64,000 nucleotides of DNA from Nitrosospira sp. Nsp2 (GCF_003050965.1 NZ_QAOU01000004.1:62001-126000); one strand, 5' to 3'. Positions 16,038-24,267 are shown, numbered from the stretch's first letter. Notes: a model not told the origin generated them from the sequence alone. Numbers and translations are program-made.

Positions 16038-17315
16038 GTGGATACAAAATACCTTCAGAAGCGCGGACATCAGTGGTGGGTACGAGTCACTGTGCCACGC
16101 ACTCTCACACACCTCCTAGGAACACACCTAAGAGAGTCCCTTCGTACTTCAGACTTGAAGGTTGCTAATAGCCGGAAGTTCCAAGTGCTTGCAATCCTGA
16201 AGGACCGCATAGCCCAAGCTCGAAAGGATTCACCAAGTACCACTAAAAGCAAAGCGACCATCTTTCGGGAAGCTCTTCGGGAAGCGTACGCGGAAAACGA
16301 TTTGTCCGCTATTGAGGCTCTTCAGTTTCTAGCTGGGGACGAAGCAGAAAGCATAGAGCGTCAGCATGGGCTTAGTGTCGCACAGGCTTTTCACGACGAG
16401 GCAACCTCGGTAGCCCCAACACTAGCCGAAGCAGCAGAGGAGTGGCTTAGCTCTACTGTTACAAAAGAGAGTACGCGACTCAAGCGCCGCAAGGCCTATG
16501 AGGGCCTACGGGAGTTCCTGGGGGGAGATAGCCTTCCTCTAAAGCTAACCGATGTCCAGGCAAGGGATTATGTTGATTCCCTCAAGAAGTCCAAGCTGGC
16601 CCCCAACACCATCCGGGATAAGCTTTCCGCTCTAGGGGGTCTGTGGACATACATGGCTGAGCGTCTGATTGTTCCTAAGGGCACTAATCCGTGGAAAGGT
16701 TTCAACATCCAGGGAGGCTCTACAGAAGCCTGTCGAGCGTTTACCCAAGCCGAGATTCTTATACTGTTGAATGCCACGTATCCACAGCCGTGGCACAAAG
16801 ACGTATTCGTATGTCTACTCCTTACTGGAGCACGACCACAAGAGCTTTGCAGCCTAACTCATGCTGATATTGACCTGGCTGAGAGGCGTATCTCAATCTC
16901 TTCTAGCAAGACCAGGGCGGGAATCAGAAGGCTACCTGTAGAGCACCCTGTTCTCCTCTCCATACTCGGGAAGTACGTTAGGGAGGGGCACAAGGGGTTC
17001 ATCTTCCCGGTGAAGCCTGGGGGTGCCGATAAGTCCCCAGCAGCAAACTATGGGAAGATGTTTGGAAGGATTAAGGCTAGCTTAGGGTTACCGCCAGCAG
17101 CACAGCTCTACAGTGCTCGTAAGTCTTTTATAACGACTGCCCTGGACCTGAATCTTCCCCCCATGGAGATAGAGCGGTATGTAGGGCATGAGGTGGGAAG
17201 ATTGATACTTACTGTCTATAGCCAAGGGAGGGGTGAGAAGGGTCTTAGAGAAGTGGCGATGGGGTTCCGCTACGGTGAAGTCGTAGAGAAAGCCTTAATA
17301 CCTGTGACGTGCTAA
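16038..17315 (+). CDS. Tyrosine integrase of element B
   Basis: 425 residues with GTG start 16038. The N-terminal segment LQKRGHQWWVRVTVPRTL matches the short beta-rich domain (DUF6538-like) of many phage integrases. The core-binding domain follows around 150-240 (TLAEAAEEWLSS..., NTIRDKLSALGGLWTYM). Catalytic residues: R in LLLTGARPQELCSL, R in SARKSF (in place of the usual HxLR), H in GHEVG and Y in LTVYSQG. It reads away from the tRNA repeat at 15901-15949 and is likely to recognise the same tRNA-His end. A truncated, mutated relative lies at 28319-28690. Confidence 0.92.
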   Translation: MDTKYLQKRGHQWWVRVTVPRTLTHLLGTHLRESLRTSDLKVANSRKFQVLAILKDRIAQARKDSPSTTKSKATIFREALREAYAENDLSAIEALQFLAGDEAESIERQHGLSVAQAFHDEATSVAPTLAEAAEEWLSSTVTKESTRLKRRKAYEGLREFLGGDSLPLKLTDVQARDYVDSLKKSKLAPNTIRDKLSALGGLWTYMAERLIVPKGTNPWKGFNIQGGSTEACRAFTQAEILILLNATYPQPWHKDVFVCLLLTGARPQELCSLTHADIDLAERRISISSSKTRAGIRRLPVEHPVLLSILGKYVREGHKGFIFPVKPGGADKSPAANYGKMFGRIKASLGLPPAAQLYSARKSFITTALDLNLPPMEIERYVGHEVGRLILTVYSQGRGEKGLREVAMGFRYGEVVEKALIPVTC

Positions 17316-17504
17316 TGCACGTGAACCTATGCAAGATGCTGTAGGAGGCTGGGGGAGCGTGGATTTGCCCGACACCTACGGCTTGGGTTACGTGCTGGAC
17401 TACATAAAAGTATGGCTTGATAAAGTAGCGCTAGCGGTTATTTGACAGTAGCACTGGCCTGTTGAAATAATATAAGAATCACCCCAAACCGGGATGAATA
17501 CCGA

Positions 17505-18014
17505 ATGGCTGAGCGCACCACGCCGCAAGATAGCGGACATAGTCCGAATCCAGAAACGGTTCTACTTGAGCTTCATCGATTGGTTGCAATATTCCTTTCA
17601 AGTAAAAGCTTTGCTCAACTTCGTACAGGTATTGGCGAGAGTTGGGAACCCATCGAAGCATTACAGGCGTGCGAGGAAGGCGAAATTACACGAATATTGC
17701 TTACTGTAGCCATTACTTTCCGCATAATCGACAACCGCAAAAGGGACCACGTACCACCGAGCCGGTCCTGCGGGACATTATTGAAGAATCTCAAATACCC
17801 TGCCATTAGTACTCCATTAACAGTTAGGGAAGCATGTAACAAAATCCTTCATGCCGATGCAATTCGTGGGGATTTAGATGATACAGCGGACGGGCAGGTT
17901 TACTTGAATCCAGTCATTTACCTCTACGGACCACAGCAACCCGTGCAGTGGAAGGTTACGCTGAACATAATTGATTTTGCGAAGGAGTATGTTTCAATTG
18001 TTTCTTTCCATTAG
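17505..18014 (+). CDS. Hypothetical protein of element B
   Basis: 169 residues, soluble. Polar N-terminus, helical centre (ETVLLELHRLVAIFLSS...) and beta-rich C-terminus (GQVYLNPVIYLYGPQQPVQWKVTLNIIDF). No family is recognised. The central REACNKILHADAI resembles the helix around the active site in some HEPN-like or AbiV-like proteins, but this is weak. It is followed after 18 bp by a membrane-protein gene with which it probably forms a two-gene unit in the cargo position behind the integrase. Confidence 0.55.
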   Translation: MAERTTPQDSGHSPNPETVLLELHRLVAIFLSSKSFAQLRTGIGESWEPIEALQACEEGEITRILLTVAITFRIIDNRKRDHVPPSRSCGTLLKNLKYPAISTPLTVREACNKILHADAIRGDLDDTADGQVYLNPVIYLYGPQQPVQWKVTLNIIDFAKEYVSIVSFH

Positions 18015-18032
18015 TCGCGCCATGAAATCCCA

Positions 18033-18632
18033 TTGAGTGAGAAACCGGCCCTACATTGGCTAAAGCGAGTTGCACGTGCGGTAGCTTGGATAATAGTTGC
18101 TGGCCTTCCAGTAGTTACCGCTATCTTTATCGCCGGTCCTGATGCCATTCGAAATTTTCCGAAAGTTCCGGGCGCTATAAGCGAGACCGTTAAGAGCGTT
18201 CTGTATCAGTCATGGTTGGACAAGCAATTGACAGGAAAATGGAGCGATAATGCTCATGGCAATGCAGGCCCCCCTCCCCCGAACTCACTGACCATAGAGC
18301 TTTGGGTTAACGATGGAACAGTAGATGGACTGATTTCGTCCTCGTACGTAGGAAAGTGGAAACCGAGTGATCTACCCGTGGGAATTCCCGCCTACTACAC
18401 CGCGTTATTGCGTGGAGAAATAGAGGGCAACTCATTAAAAGTGGAGGTTTACGACTTTGTTGACGCCAAAATAGTTAAGTTTGCGGACATAGCGATATGG
18501 TACGGGGAGGAGGATTTAGGGGATTTCGGGGCTTCCACGCCCGACGATAACATACAACAATTACGTGTGGAAACGAAGTGGCAGCTATCTCCGGCGCTTC
18601 CCGAATCCTTAACCCTTACTCGTGCCCATTAG
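18033..18632 (+). CDS. Hypothetical membrane-anchored protein
   Basis: 199 residues beginning at TTG 18033; no better ATG is available. One membrane segment near residues 14-35 (VAWIIVAGLPVVTAIFIAG) is followed by a predicted extracytoplasmic beta-rich domain (LTGKWSDN... SLTIELWVNDGTVDGLISSSYVGKW). The pattern of short strands around LTGKW recalls lipocalin-like or lipid-binding domains, but I cannot assign a family. Cotranscription with the 169-aa gene is likely. Confidence 0.55.
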   Translation: MSEKPALHWLKRVARAVAWIIVAGLPVVTAIFIAGPDAIRNFPKVPGAISETVKSVLYQSWLDKQLTGKWSDNAHGNAGPPPPNSLTIELWVNDGTVDGLISSSYVGKWKPSDLPVGIPAYYTALLRGEIEGNSLKVEVYDFVDAKIVKFADIAIWYGEEDLGDFGASTPDDNIQQLRVETKWQLSPALPESLTLTRAH

Positions 18633-19033
18633 ATATGTGCCGCGCAAAACTTGAGATTAAAGAAGGTTTCCACCGCATCGCGCAAATATTGCCAGAATTC
18701 TAAAAGATTATCAGTTGAGGGTCAGTGCCCACCCTCATTGGTTCCATCGGGTCCCTAAATAGTTTTACCCCAAATTTCCGAGTAGGTACCCAACGTCTCG
18801 GCTCCAAGCGTTTCCCCCCTCCTGGTCCCCTTCTCTTGTCTTTTGATCCAATGACGGTTTAGCAATGACTTTTGTCTTGATCTAGTAGCGCTTCAGTAGC
18901 TTATCGACAATCCTCCGCTGTGTTGTCTACCGTGCGTTACTTTCCTTGTTACTCTGCCTTGTCCCCGTATCGTCTACATTTGCTCTACGTTGCTCTACTT
19001 ATCGTCTTAGTGCTGCTACATGTCTTGTCTACG
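18633..19033. other. Gene-free region with TCTAC repeats
   Basis: No ORF with a credible start is seen. Five copies of TCTAC in a similar pyrimidine-rich context occur at 18926, 18973, 18984, 18994 and 19028, three of them spaced by one helical turn (10-11 bp). They lead directly into the promoter of the HTH gene, as expected for operator arrays or an iteron origin. Confidence 0.5.
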
Positions 19034-19062
19034 TTGACACTCTAGTTTGCTGCACATATAGT
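19034..19062 (+). promoter_or_regulatory. Sigma70 promoter of the HTH regulator
   Basis: Perfect -35 TTGACA at 19034-19039, 17-bp spacer, -10 TATAGT at 19057-19062. It overlaps the last TCTAC repeat (19028-19032). Confidence 0.8.
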
Positions 19063-19132
19063 AAGTATCAATATATTGCGGTAAACACATTGCTTTACAT
19101 TGCAACAATTCATCATTAATTGGACACCCCGT

Positions 19133-19378
19133 ATGGAAATGAGTATGGAAATTGATGATGTGAAACAGCCGACACCCGAGGAGATACGAGCTCTACTTAA
19201 GAAGCACGGCATTAGTAGGGAGAAGGCTGCTTCCCTGGTGCATGCTTCACTTCGTGCTTGGCACAACTGGAGCGCACCCGAGGGAGGAGTAAACCATAGG
19301 GAAATGCCGAAGGCTGCTTGGGAGTTGCTACTAATTAAGTTGGGAGAACATCCAAGCAAGAAACTTGTTGACAAATAG
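19133..19378 (+). CDS. Phage-type HTH transcriptional regulator
   Basis: About 81 residues from ATG 19133; an in-frame TTG lies at 19100. The HTH is TPEEIRALLKKHGISREKAASLVHASLRAWHNWSAPEGG, followed by REMPKAAWELLLIKLGEHP. This arrangement (HTH, Trp pair, then PxAAWELLLIK) is common in small XRE-like regulators of phages and plasmids. It has a consensus promoter and an upstream array of TCTAC repeats, which may be its own operators. A second strong promoter inside its 3' end drives the following 41-aa ORF. Confidence 0.75.
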   Translation: MEMSMEIDDVKQPTPEEIRALLKKHGISREKAASLVHASLRAWHNWSAPEGGVNHREMPKAAWELLLIKLGEHPSKKLVDK

Positions 19379-19396
19379 ATTCATTGAGTCTATATT
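19368..19396 (+). promoter_or_regulatory. Sigma70 promoter of the 41-aa ORF
   Basis: Perfect -35 TTGACA at 19368-19373, 17-bp spacer, -10 TATATT at 19391-19396. It overlaps the stop codon of the HTH gene and lies about 60 bp ahead of a small ORF with a strong Shine-Dalgarno. Confidence 0.8.
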
Positions 19397-19456
19397 CGCT
19401 TCTCACTGAGTGCGGCATTTCGCCAGAGCGCCAGTAACATTAAGGAGAAACACATC

Positions 19457-19582
19457 ATGGCAACATTCACCCTTTCGTTTACCAAGAAGTTCGCCTTAGA
19501 AGTTTCCGGCTTCTCCTCCCTCTATATCCGCTTCGGTAGCTTTGAGCGCTTTTGGAATACTGCTGGTTTCCCCTCACACTAA
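19457..19582 (+). CDS. Candidate 41-aa small protein
   Basis: The ORF runs from ATG 19457 to TAA 19582. AAGGAG at 19442-19447 is 9 bases upstream, and there is a dedicated consensus promoter. The product is aromatic-rich and amphipathic (MATFTLSFTKKFALEVSGFS, then SLYIRFGSFERFWNTAGFPSH). No family is recognised. It could be a small toxin, an anti-repressor or an accessory phage peptide. It is followed by an imperfect hairpin near 19605-19640. Expression signals are better than for most genes in this element, so I think it is real. Confidence 0.6.
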   Translation: MATFTLSFTKKFALEVSGFSSLYIRFGSFERFWNTAGFPSH

Positions 19583-19703
19583 TCACGATATACGGCTATA
19601 CCAGGGGAGCTTAAAAGTCAGCTCTCCCGCTCCCCCTCTAGAAACTGGTAGCACTTTACATGTGCCGACTCACCTCGTATTAAAGCCACTCCTTTCGTTC
19701 TAT

Positions 19704-20474
19704 TTATGACAGGGGCGTTATTAGCCAACCAAGTAGTGGCTTGGCTTGCTCAATTCTGTTCATTAGTGCGATAGCAAACTTGTCAGTTTCGACAAATGCC
19801 TTGGTGCCTTCCCTAAATCGTTGCCAAGCGCGTATAACCTTAGAATATCCCTCCTTATCCTTGGGGTCCTCAAGCGGGTCACTATGAGAACCCATGTCTG
19901 TAAATCCACTACGAAACGCGTTTTTGATTGAGCCAACACCGCTTATTGGGTAGTCGCGAATTCCGGCTTCAATAATACCGAGCTGTCTCATCAGAAAATC
20001 CTTAACTCCAGGAGAATATGACGCAGTTTCAATCTCTGCCCTCAGCTTTAGCAACATATCCAATACATCCTGTAATTCAGCTAAGGAAATCGGAGGTTCT
20101 GGTTTAAGAATTTCCGAACAGTATGCAAGCGCGAGAAGAGTATCTGGTTGAATATTGCCCTTATAATTAGACCAGGGCGCAGATATGTTTGCTACCGTAA
20201 CCACGTTCCTAACCCTATCCAGGTAAGGCATATATAGTTCTGGGGAAAATTGTGTTTCTCCCATTAATGTCCTTGCGCGGTTAATCTCGATACGTACCAG
20301 TCCGAGCTTTTCCAACACATCATGAGGGTCCTCTAACGCCGCCGCAGGGTCAAGCCCAAGAACTTGTGCCCAAACCTGTACTGTAGATATCTGATCAGAT
20401 TTCTCTAAAACCTTTTTCATCAGAATTAAAAGCCTTTTTGCAGAATTGTTCTGTTCGTCTGCTGCTTCATCCAT
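19704..20474 (-). CDS. Hypothetical protein of element B
   Basis: 256 residues, soluble and helical throughout, with repeated Leu-rich amphipathic helices (RLLILMKKVLEKSD, LAELQDVLDMLLKLRAEIE, WQRFREGTKAFVE). No known domain or catalytic motif is seen. It is the only minus-strand gene in the left half of element B and faces away from the serine recombinase, so the 222-bp gap between them can hold two divergent promoters. It may be a cargo or defence-related gene; I cannot say more. Confidence 0.6.
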   Translation of the reverse strand: MDEAADEQNNSAKRLLILMKKVLEKSDQISTVQVWAQVLGLDPAAALEDPHDVLEKLGLVRIEINRARTLMGETQFSPELYMPYLDRVRNVVTVANISAPWSNYKGNIQPDTLLALAYCSEILKPEPPISLAELQDVLDMLLKLRAEIETASYSPGVKDFLMRQLGIIEAGIRDYPISGVGSIKNAFRSGFTDMGSHSDPLEDPKDKEGYSKVIRAWQRFREGTKAFVETDKFAIALMNRIEQAKPLLGWLITPLS

Positions 20475-20591
20475 TTTCTTCTCACCCGCATTGATTAATG
20501 ACAGTAGCCAGCCTACAAGGATACGCTAATCCAGCCCATCCCTTATCACTGAGGTTGGAGGGAATAGTGTCCATCTAGGGTGTACCCATTT

Positions 20592-20677
20592 TGTACAGTC
20601 AGAAAGGTGTACAACCAGGGTATAAATGGGGGTGGTATTGACAGTTGTGTCTTATGGTCTTAAACTCTGACTGTACA
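20592..20677. promoter_or_regulatory. Inverted-repeat site (res/operator) and promoter of the serine recombinase
   Basis: A perfect 12-bp inverted repeat, TGTACAGTCAGA at 20592-20603 and TCTGACTGTACA at 20666-20677, with a further TGTAC at 20608-20612. A promoter lies between the arms: TTGACA at 20638-20643, 17-bp spacer, TAAACT at 20661-20666. This is the layout of a resolvase or invertase crossover/operator site controlling its own gene. Confidence 0.6.
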
Positions 20678-20696
20678 TTAATCACCAGGGGCCACC

Positions 20697-21278
20697 ATGA
20701 AGCACCAAACTGTTGGATACATCCGAGTCAGCTCTGTAGATCAGAACTCCGAAAGGCAACTGGAGGGCATGACGCTCGACAAAGTGTTTACGGATAAGGC
20801 AAGCGGTAAGGATACAAATCGGCCTGAGCTTCAGGCAGCGTTGACCTACCTTCGACAAGGAGACACATTAGTAGTACATAGCCTTGACCGCTTGGCTCGG
20901 AATATCGAGGATATGCTTAGGATTGTGCGAGAGCTGAACGCGAAGGGTGTATCCATCAAGTTCATGAAGGAAAGCCTAGCGTTCGATGCAGCCACCAATG
21001 ACCCTCGCTCGACCTTGATGTTTACCATCCTTACCGCGTTCGCTGAGTTTGAGAGGTCGTTGATCAGGGAGCGCCAGCGTGAGGGGATAGCAATAGCCAA
21101 AGCCAAGGGTGTGTATAAAGGTGGCACCAAGAGCCTCACCTCTCAACAAGTGGAGGACATTAAGCAGCGAGTAGCAGCTGGTGTGCCAAAAGCACGTATT
21201 GCAAAGGACCTCAAGATTAGCCGGCAAACACTATACAACTACCTTGATCCGGTAAGTAAGGTGGCACAGCCAGCGTGA
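20697..21278 (+). CDS. Serine recombinase (resolvase/invertase family)
   Basis: 193 residues, the normal length of small serine recombinases. The catalytic serine is S12 in YIRVSS. The ALTYLRQGDTLVVHSLDRLARN segment and the helix E region FTILTAFAEFERSLIRERQREGIA are intact. The C-terminal HTH is GVPKARIAKDLKISRQTLYNYL. It catalyses resolution or inversion between short sites; an inverted-repeat site overlaps its own promoter. It could resolve element dimers or invert a segment of element B. No transposase is associated. Confidence 0.93.
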   Translation: MKHQTVGYIRVSSVDQNSERQLEGMTLDKVFTDKASGKDTNRPELQAALTYLRQGDTLVVHSLDRLARNIEDMLRIVRELNAKGVSIKFMKESLAFDAATNDPRSTLMFTILTAFAEFERSLIRERQREGIAIAKAKGVYKGGTKSLTSQQVEDIKQRVAAGVPKARIAKDLKISRQTLYNYLDPVSKVAQPA

Positions 21279-21623
21279 GGGGGAAACGCCCGAGGGGAAA
21301 CTAAGCGGGGATGCTAAGGATACAAGGGCAACAGGTCACCTTGGGGCCATAATGCTCAGCATGGGCTTAAGGTTGCCCTACAATCGATTGTCGCCTCAAA
21401 TCAATACCTATCCATGGCTCAGCCCCTTATCGTTCAACCTGAGCCATTGTGGCGTGTTGCTAGGTTGCCTGAGCTACTTGAATTGGAGAGAATCAGGGTC
21501 CGTCACAGAACGCGGCATGGCATGGCTACCCTGTAAGAGGGAGCGTGTTACTGGTCAAAGATTGGAGCATACTGTCGAGCTACGAATCTTCTCCCACAAC
21601 AACAATTATAAGGACTCTGCCAT
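21279..21623. other. Gene-free spacer with a hairpin
   Basis: Holds a 9-bp perfect stem ATGGCTCAG (21414-21422) / CTGAGCCAT (21439-21447) and two GGGGAAAC motifs near 21282-21300. No ORF is convincing. It precedes the secreted 112-aa gene, whose Shine-Dalgarno AAGGA lies at its right end. Confidence 0.4.
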
Positions 21624-21962
21624 ATGAAACCCCACGTAGCTCTCACCCTTCTGTTACTCTCCAGCCCGCTTTCCTACGCAGACTGTATCACCTATCAAGG
21701 TGGCCTCACAGAATGCAGTGGACCGAGGGGTTACCAGTCGTCACAGAGAGAATACCAAGGGGGACTGGCTGAGTCCTATGATAACCGAGGGAACAGAGCC
21801 ACCATCCAGAGGCACACTGGTGGATACACCACAGTGGTAGCCCCTACAGGTATTGCCCCTAGTGTCTCCTCTGCTCCCTCACCAGGATACAGCGGGGGTA
21901 GAGGTGGGGAGATTAACGTGGGGTCCAGGACGAATCCTTATGTGGACCCCTTTGGGAGATAA
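21624..21962 (+). CDS. Secreted protein with TYxGG / GPRGY / YDNRGN motifs, member 1
   Basis: 112 residues with a signal peptide (MKPHVALTLLLLSSPLSYA, cleavage likely before DC). The mature part carries CITYQGGLTECSGPRGY, EYQGGLAESYDNRGN and RHTGGYTTV, and ends in a Gly/Ser/Pro-rich tail GEINVGSRTNPYVDPFGR. The two cysteines may form one disulphide. The same motif series occurs in the N-terminal part of the secreted protein at 27377-28120, so the two are paralogues inside one element. I do not recognise a described family. A periplasmic or surface role is inferred from the signal peptide; nothing tells the function. Confidence 0.7.
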   Translation: MKPHVALTLLLLSSPLSYADCITYQGGLTECSGPRGYQSSQREYQGGLAESYDNRGNRATIQRHTGGYTTVVAPTGIAPSVSSAPSPGYSGGRGGEINVGSRTNPYVDPFGR

Positions 21963-22658
21963 CAACACCTAGCTCCCTCAAGGTCACATCAGGGAGGGCT
22001 AAACTTAAGGCATTACCGACCAATTCTTCCATGTTGGCAGCATAATATAAAATGATGGTTCAAGCGGTGTGATTAGCGGTGGATCATGGGGTTAGAACAA
22101 TAATCAATTCTAAAACCCCACTCTCGCACAAGCCCCACCCCCGGTGAGATATATAGTAAGGTAACCTATTGGTATAACTCTTAGTGTACCTCAGGGTAAC
22201 CAGTAGGGAGACTGTGGGGTGATAGCGAGGTACTAGATACTTACTGCTACCCTAGATACACCAAAGCTAAGTGAACCTAGCAAGGAAACCTCAGGGTAAC
22301 ACCCCATGCTCCCCTACAAGATAGGTGCGGTAAGCGGGGTGGGTAACCTGAGGGGCAACAGTGATTGAAGCTGTAAATGGGGTAAGAGACTCAGTACTTC
22401 TATCCCAGTTATGTGCTCATAATGCCACTCTTACCAGCACCCCTGTTAAACAAGGTATTCTCATTAGCTCACATAGGGTTAGGGCAATAATCAATTCTAT
22501 AACCTCACTCTCGCATAGCAGCCCTACCCCAGGGTCAACTATAGTTATATACCTATAGGGTATCTATTAGTTTACTCACTAGGTACCTATAAGTTACCTA
22601 GTAGGGATGCCAAGGTTTAGTGGTAGGTAAGGTAGTGGGTACTGTCCTCACCGTCTCA

Positions 22659-22723
22659 CCTGTAGAACACCCTCTAGTTAACTCCCCGTCACCTGATAGC
22701 TCTGCCTAGAGGGGGACTACAGG
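22659..22723. ncRNA. Candidate structured RNA hairpin
   Basis: CCTGTAG at 22659-22665 pairs with CTACAGG at 22717-22723, and CCCTCTAG at 22670-22677 pairs with CTAGAGGG at 22706-22713, leaving a small internal loop and a 28-nt apical loop. Fifteen perfect pairs in two helices are unlikely by chance. Strand and function are unknown. Confidence 0.4.
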
Positions 22724-23062
22724 AGGCTGGTAGTGCCCCTAATACCACTCCTTACATAGATACCTTCAATACAGGTGTCTATGGGAGTACCCCTACAGGC
22801 TACCTCTGGTTAATACCTGAGCTAGCGATGCGTACCCAGGTCACCCAGAGGGTACTAAATGTTTCCACAAAGTCCTCCCGCGATGGAGAGGCCGCTAGGC
22901 TCTGAATCAACCTAGTGTGTTATGAGAAGTAGCTATCTGCTCTTGCGAGAGCTAATAGTGGCCCTGAGGGGCAAGCTTGGTTGTTATCCACTCTTTGTAG
23001 GCAATGCAGTCAGCCCCCATTGAGTACAACCAGGAAGTACTGCCCCTCTTGCTGCACAAATT

Positions 23063-23123
23063 AGCCCGGTTTAGAGTGTTAGCTCAGTTGTCTATGAGTC
23101 TATATCTCTATTCCGGGCTTTTT
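23063..23123 (+). terminator. Terminator-like hairpin ending the gene-free region
   Basis: AGCCCGG (23063-23069) pairs with CCGGGCT (23113-23119) and TAGAG (23072-23076) with CTCTA (23106-23110), followed by T4-5. On the plus strand this has the shape of a rho-independent terminator, although no protein-coding gene lies upstream for more than 1 kb. This supports a non-coding transcript. Confidence 0.5.
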
Positions 23124-23332
23124 GGCTGAGAGGGGTAATACGCAACTGCGGCACCTCAGGTTCCCCTAAAGCCACCCTCAGACTCATCAGGTTAACCTAG
23201 GAAGAGCTACAGCCTGAGTTTGATAGACTGGTAGCCAATGCTAACCACGGTACACTACAGGGCCTTGTAGGTGCCCTACTGTCGATTCAGTCTATTCCCT
23301 TCTTTCGGAGACCTCCATAGCAAAGCATCACA

Positions 23333-23581
23333 TCAATGCTCTTTGTCTCTCGGGGGGTTAGGGTCGTTACCTGGGGCAATGGTGTCTTTGCTTCGTATCT
23401 TCCCATCTACACCCTTGGTGATTAGCTCTCCTCCGCCTTGCTTCCCTAGCATTCCCTTTGCTGCTCCGATAGCTTCCTTTTGGGTTGCATGTTTGCTAGA
23501 AGCCCGCTCGGCATCATTACGCTTGTTCTCCCAGGTTCCATCCGGTTGCTGGGATACGGTTCTGTCTCGCCCTTTACTCAT
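23333..23581 (-). CDS. DUF2188 domain protein
   Basis: 82 residues from the ATG at 23581, which has a GAGGGGG Shine-Dalgarno; a longer start at 23605 exists. The sequence W-E-N-K-R-N-D-A-E-R-A-S-S, the ATQKEAIGAAKGML helix and the ELITKGVDGKIRSKDTIAPGNDPNPPRD tail fit DUF2188, a small widespread family of unknown function often found on mobile DNA and near phage or plasmid genes. It is the only minus-strand gene in the right half of element B. Confidence 0.75.
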   Translation of the reverse strand: MSKGRDRTVSQQPDGTWENKRNDAERASSKHATQKEAIGAAKGMLGKQGGGELITKGVDGKIRSKDTIAPGNDPNPPRDKEH

Positions 23582-23893
23582 GTCTTGGCCCCCTCGAATG
23601 TCCAAATAATTATTAACTGCTCATCTGTTACTACGACACTAATAACGATTAGCTAAAGCAATAAATGAAACGGAAGTAGCGTCAACGTTACCCTTTCAAA
23701 AAAGCATACACCCCTTGTTGCACCACAGCAGGTTCCCCCTAAACTTTCCATTCCCCCATATGCGATTCTAATAAAGAATATCACCCCTCCCATACCTTGT
23801 CATTAACCTCATCACACTATTCGGTGAGGCGAAAACACTTCGTTAACAGCAACCTATTCGTTACCTGTCTTGTTCTTTTAAGGACCCCATATT

Positions 23894-24265
23894 ATGCTAG
23901 TAGCTTTAAATACTCTCTCAGCAGCCCTTCACGCATTCAAAGAGTTTACCCAACAACCCGATGTGCAAATACAGACCGTGCAGACCTTCTTAGTCATCGC
24001 CGCCCAGGGAAATCCCGGAGTAGATGAATTAGCACGGCAAATAGGACTCACCCAAGCGGCCGCCAGCAGAAATCTCAAAAAACTGCGAGAAGGTCCGCAT
24101 GGGCAGGAAGGGTACAGTCTTATCACTATGACACTAGACCCCCTTGATAACCGCAGGCGAATAACTAAGCTGACTGCACGAGGGCACGAACTGGTGCGCC
24201 ATCTTGAGGGAGCAATGCTCCCCCCGATCCGCTCCCACGTTATTCGGGAATTGATGAAAGGGTAG
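23894..24265 (+). CDS. MarR-like winged-helix regulator
   Basis: 123 residues. The helix-turn-helix GVDELARQIGLTQAAASRNLKKL is followed by a wing (MTLDPLDNRRRITKLTARGHELVRHLEG), the typical MarR layout, though the dimerisation helices are short. ATG 23894 is preceded by AAGGA. It ends 2 bp before the start of the second tyrosine integrase, so the pair is almost certainly cotranscribed. A regulator immediately upstream of an integrase suggests control of its own integration or excision module. Confidence 0.8.
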   Translation: MLVALNTLSAALHAFKEFTQQPDVQIQTVQTFLVIAAQGNPGVDELARQIGLTQAAASRNLKKLREGPHGQEGYSLITMTLDPLDNRRRITKLTARGHELVRHLEGAMLPPIRSHVIRELMKG

Positions 24266-24267
24266 AC

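Larger units (their letters stand above)
21963..23332. other. 1.37-kb gene-free region rich in repeats and hairpins
   Basis: No ORF has both a start site and coding character. Structure seen: a partly conserved block starting with GGTTAG-N2-CAATAATCAATTCTA at 22089 and again at 22484, each followed by CACTCTCGCA; ACCTCAGGGTAAC at 22188-22200 and 22288-22300, exactly 100 bp apart, with an inverted relative at 22342-22353; a 15-bp two-part stem (CCTGTAG and CCCTCTAG with CTAGAGGG and CTACAGG) across 22659-22723; an 11-bp stem at 22755-22783; and a terminator-like hairpin at 23063-23123. This may be a cluster of structured RNAs, a regulatory or origin region, or decayed phage sequence. Confidence 0.55.

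Noticed and set aside
18926-19032. CRISPR-like array
   Set aside because: The repeated unit is only about 5-8 bases with irregular spacing; no cas genes are present.
22361-22558. 65-codon plus-strand frame inside the gene-free region
   Set aside because: No ribosome-binding site, overlaps the second repeat block, and has no coding character.
21963-23332. Integron attC array or retron/DGR in the hairpin-rich region
   Set aside because: No integron integrase or reverse transcriptase is encoded in the window, and the hairpins lack the attC core sites.
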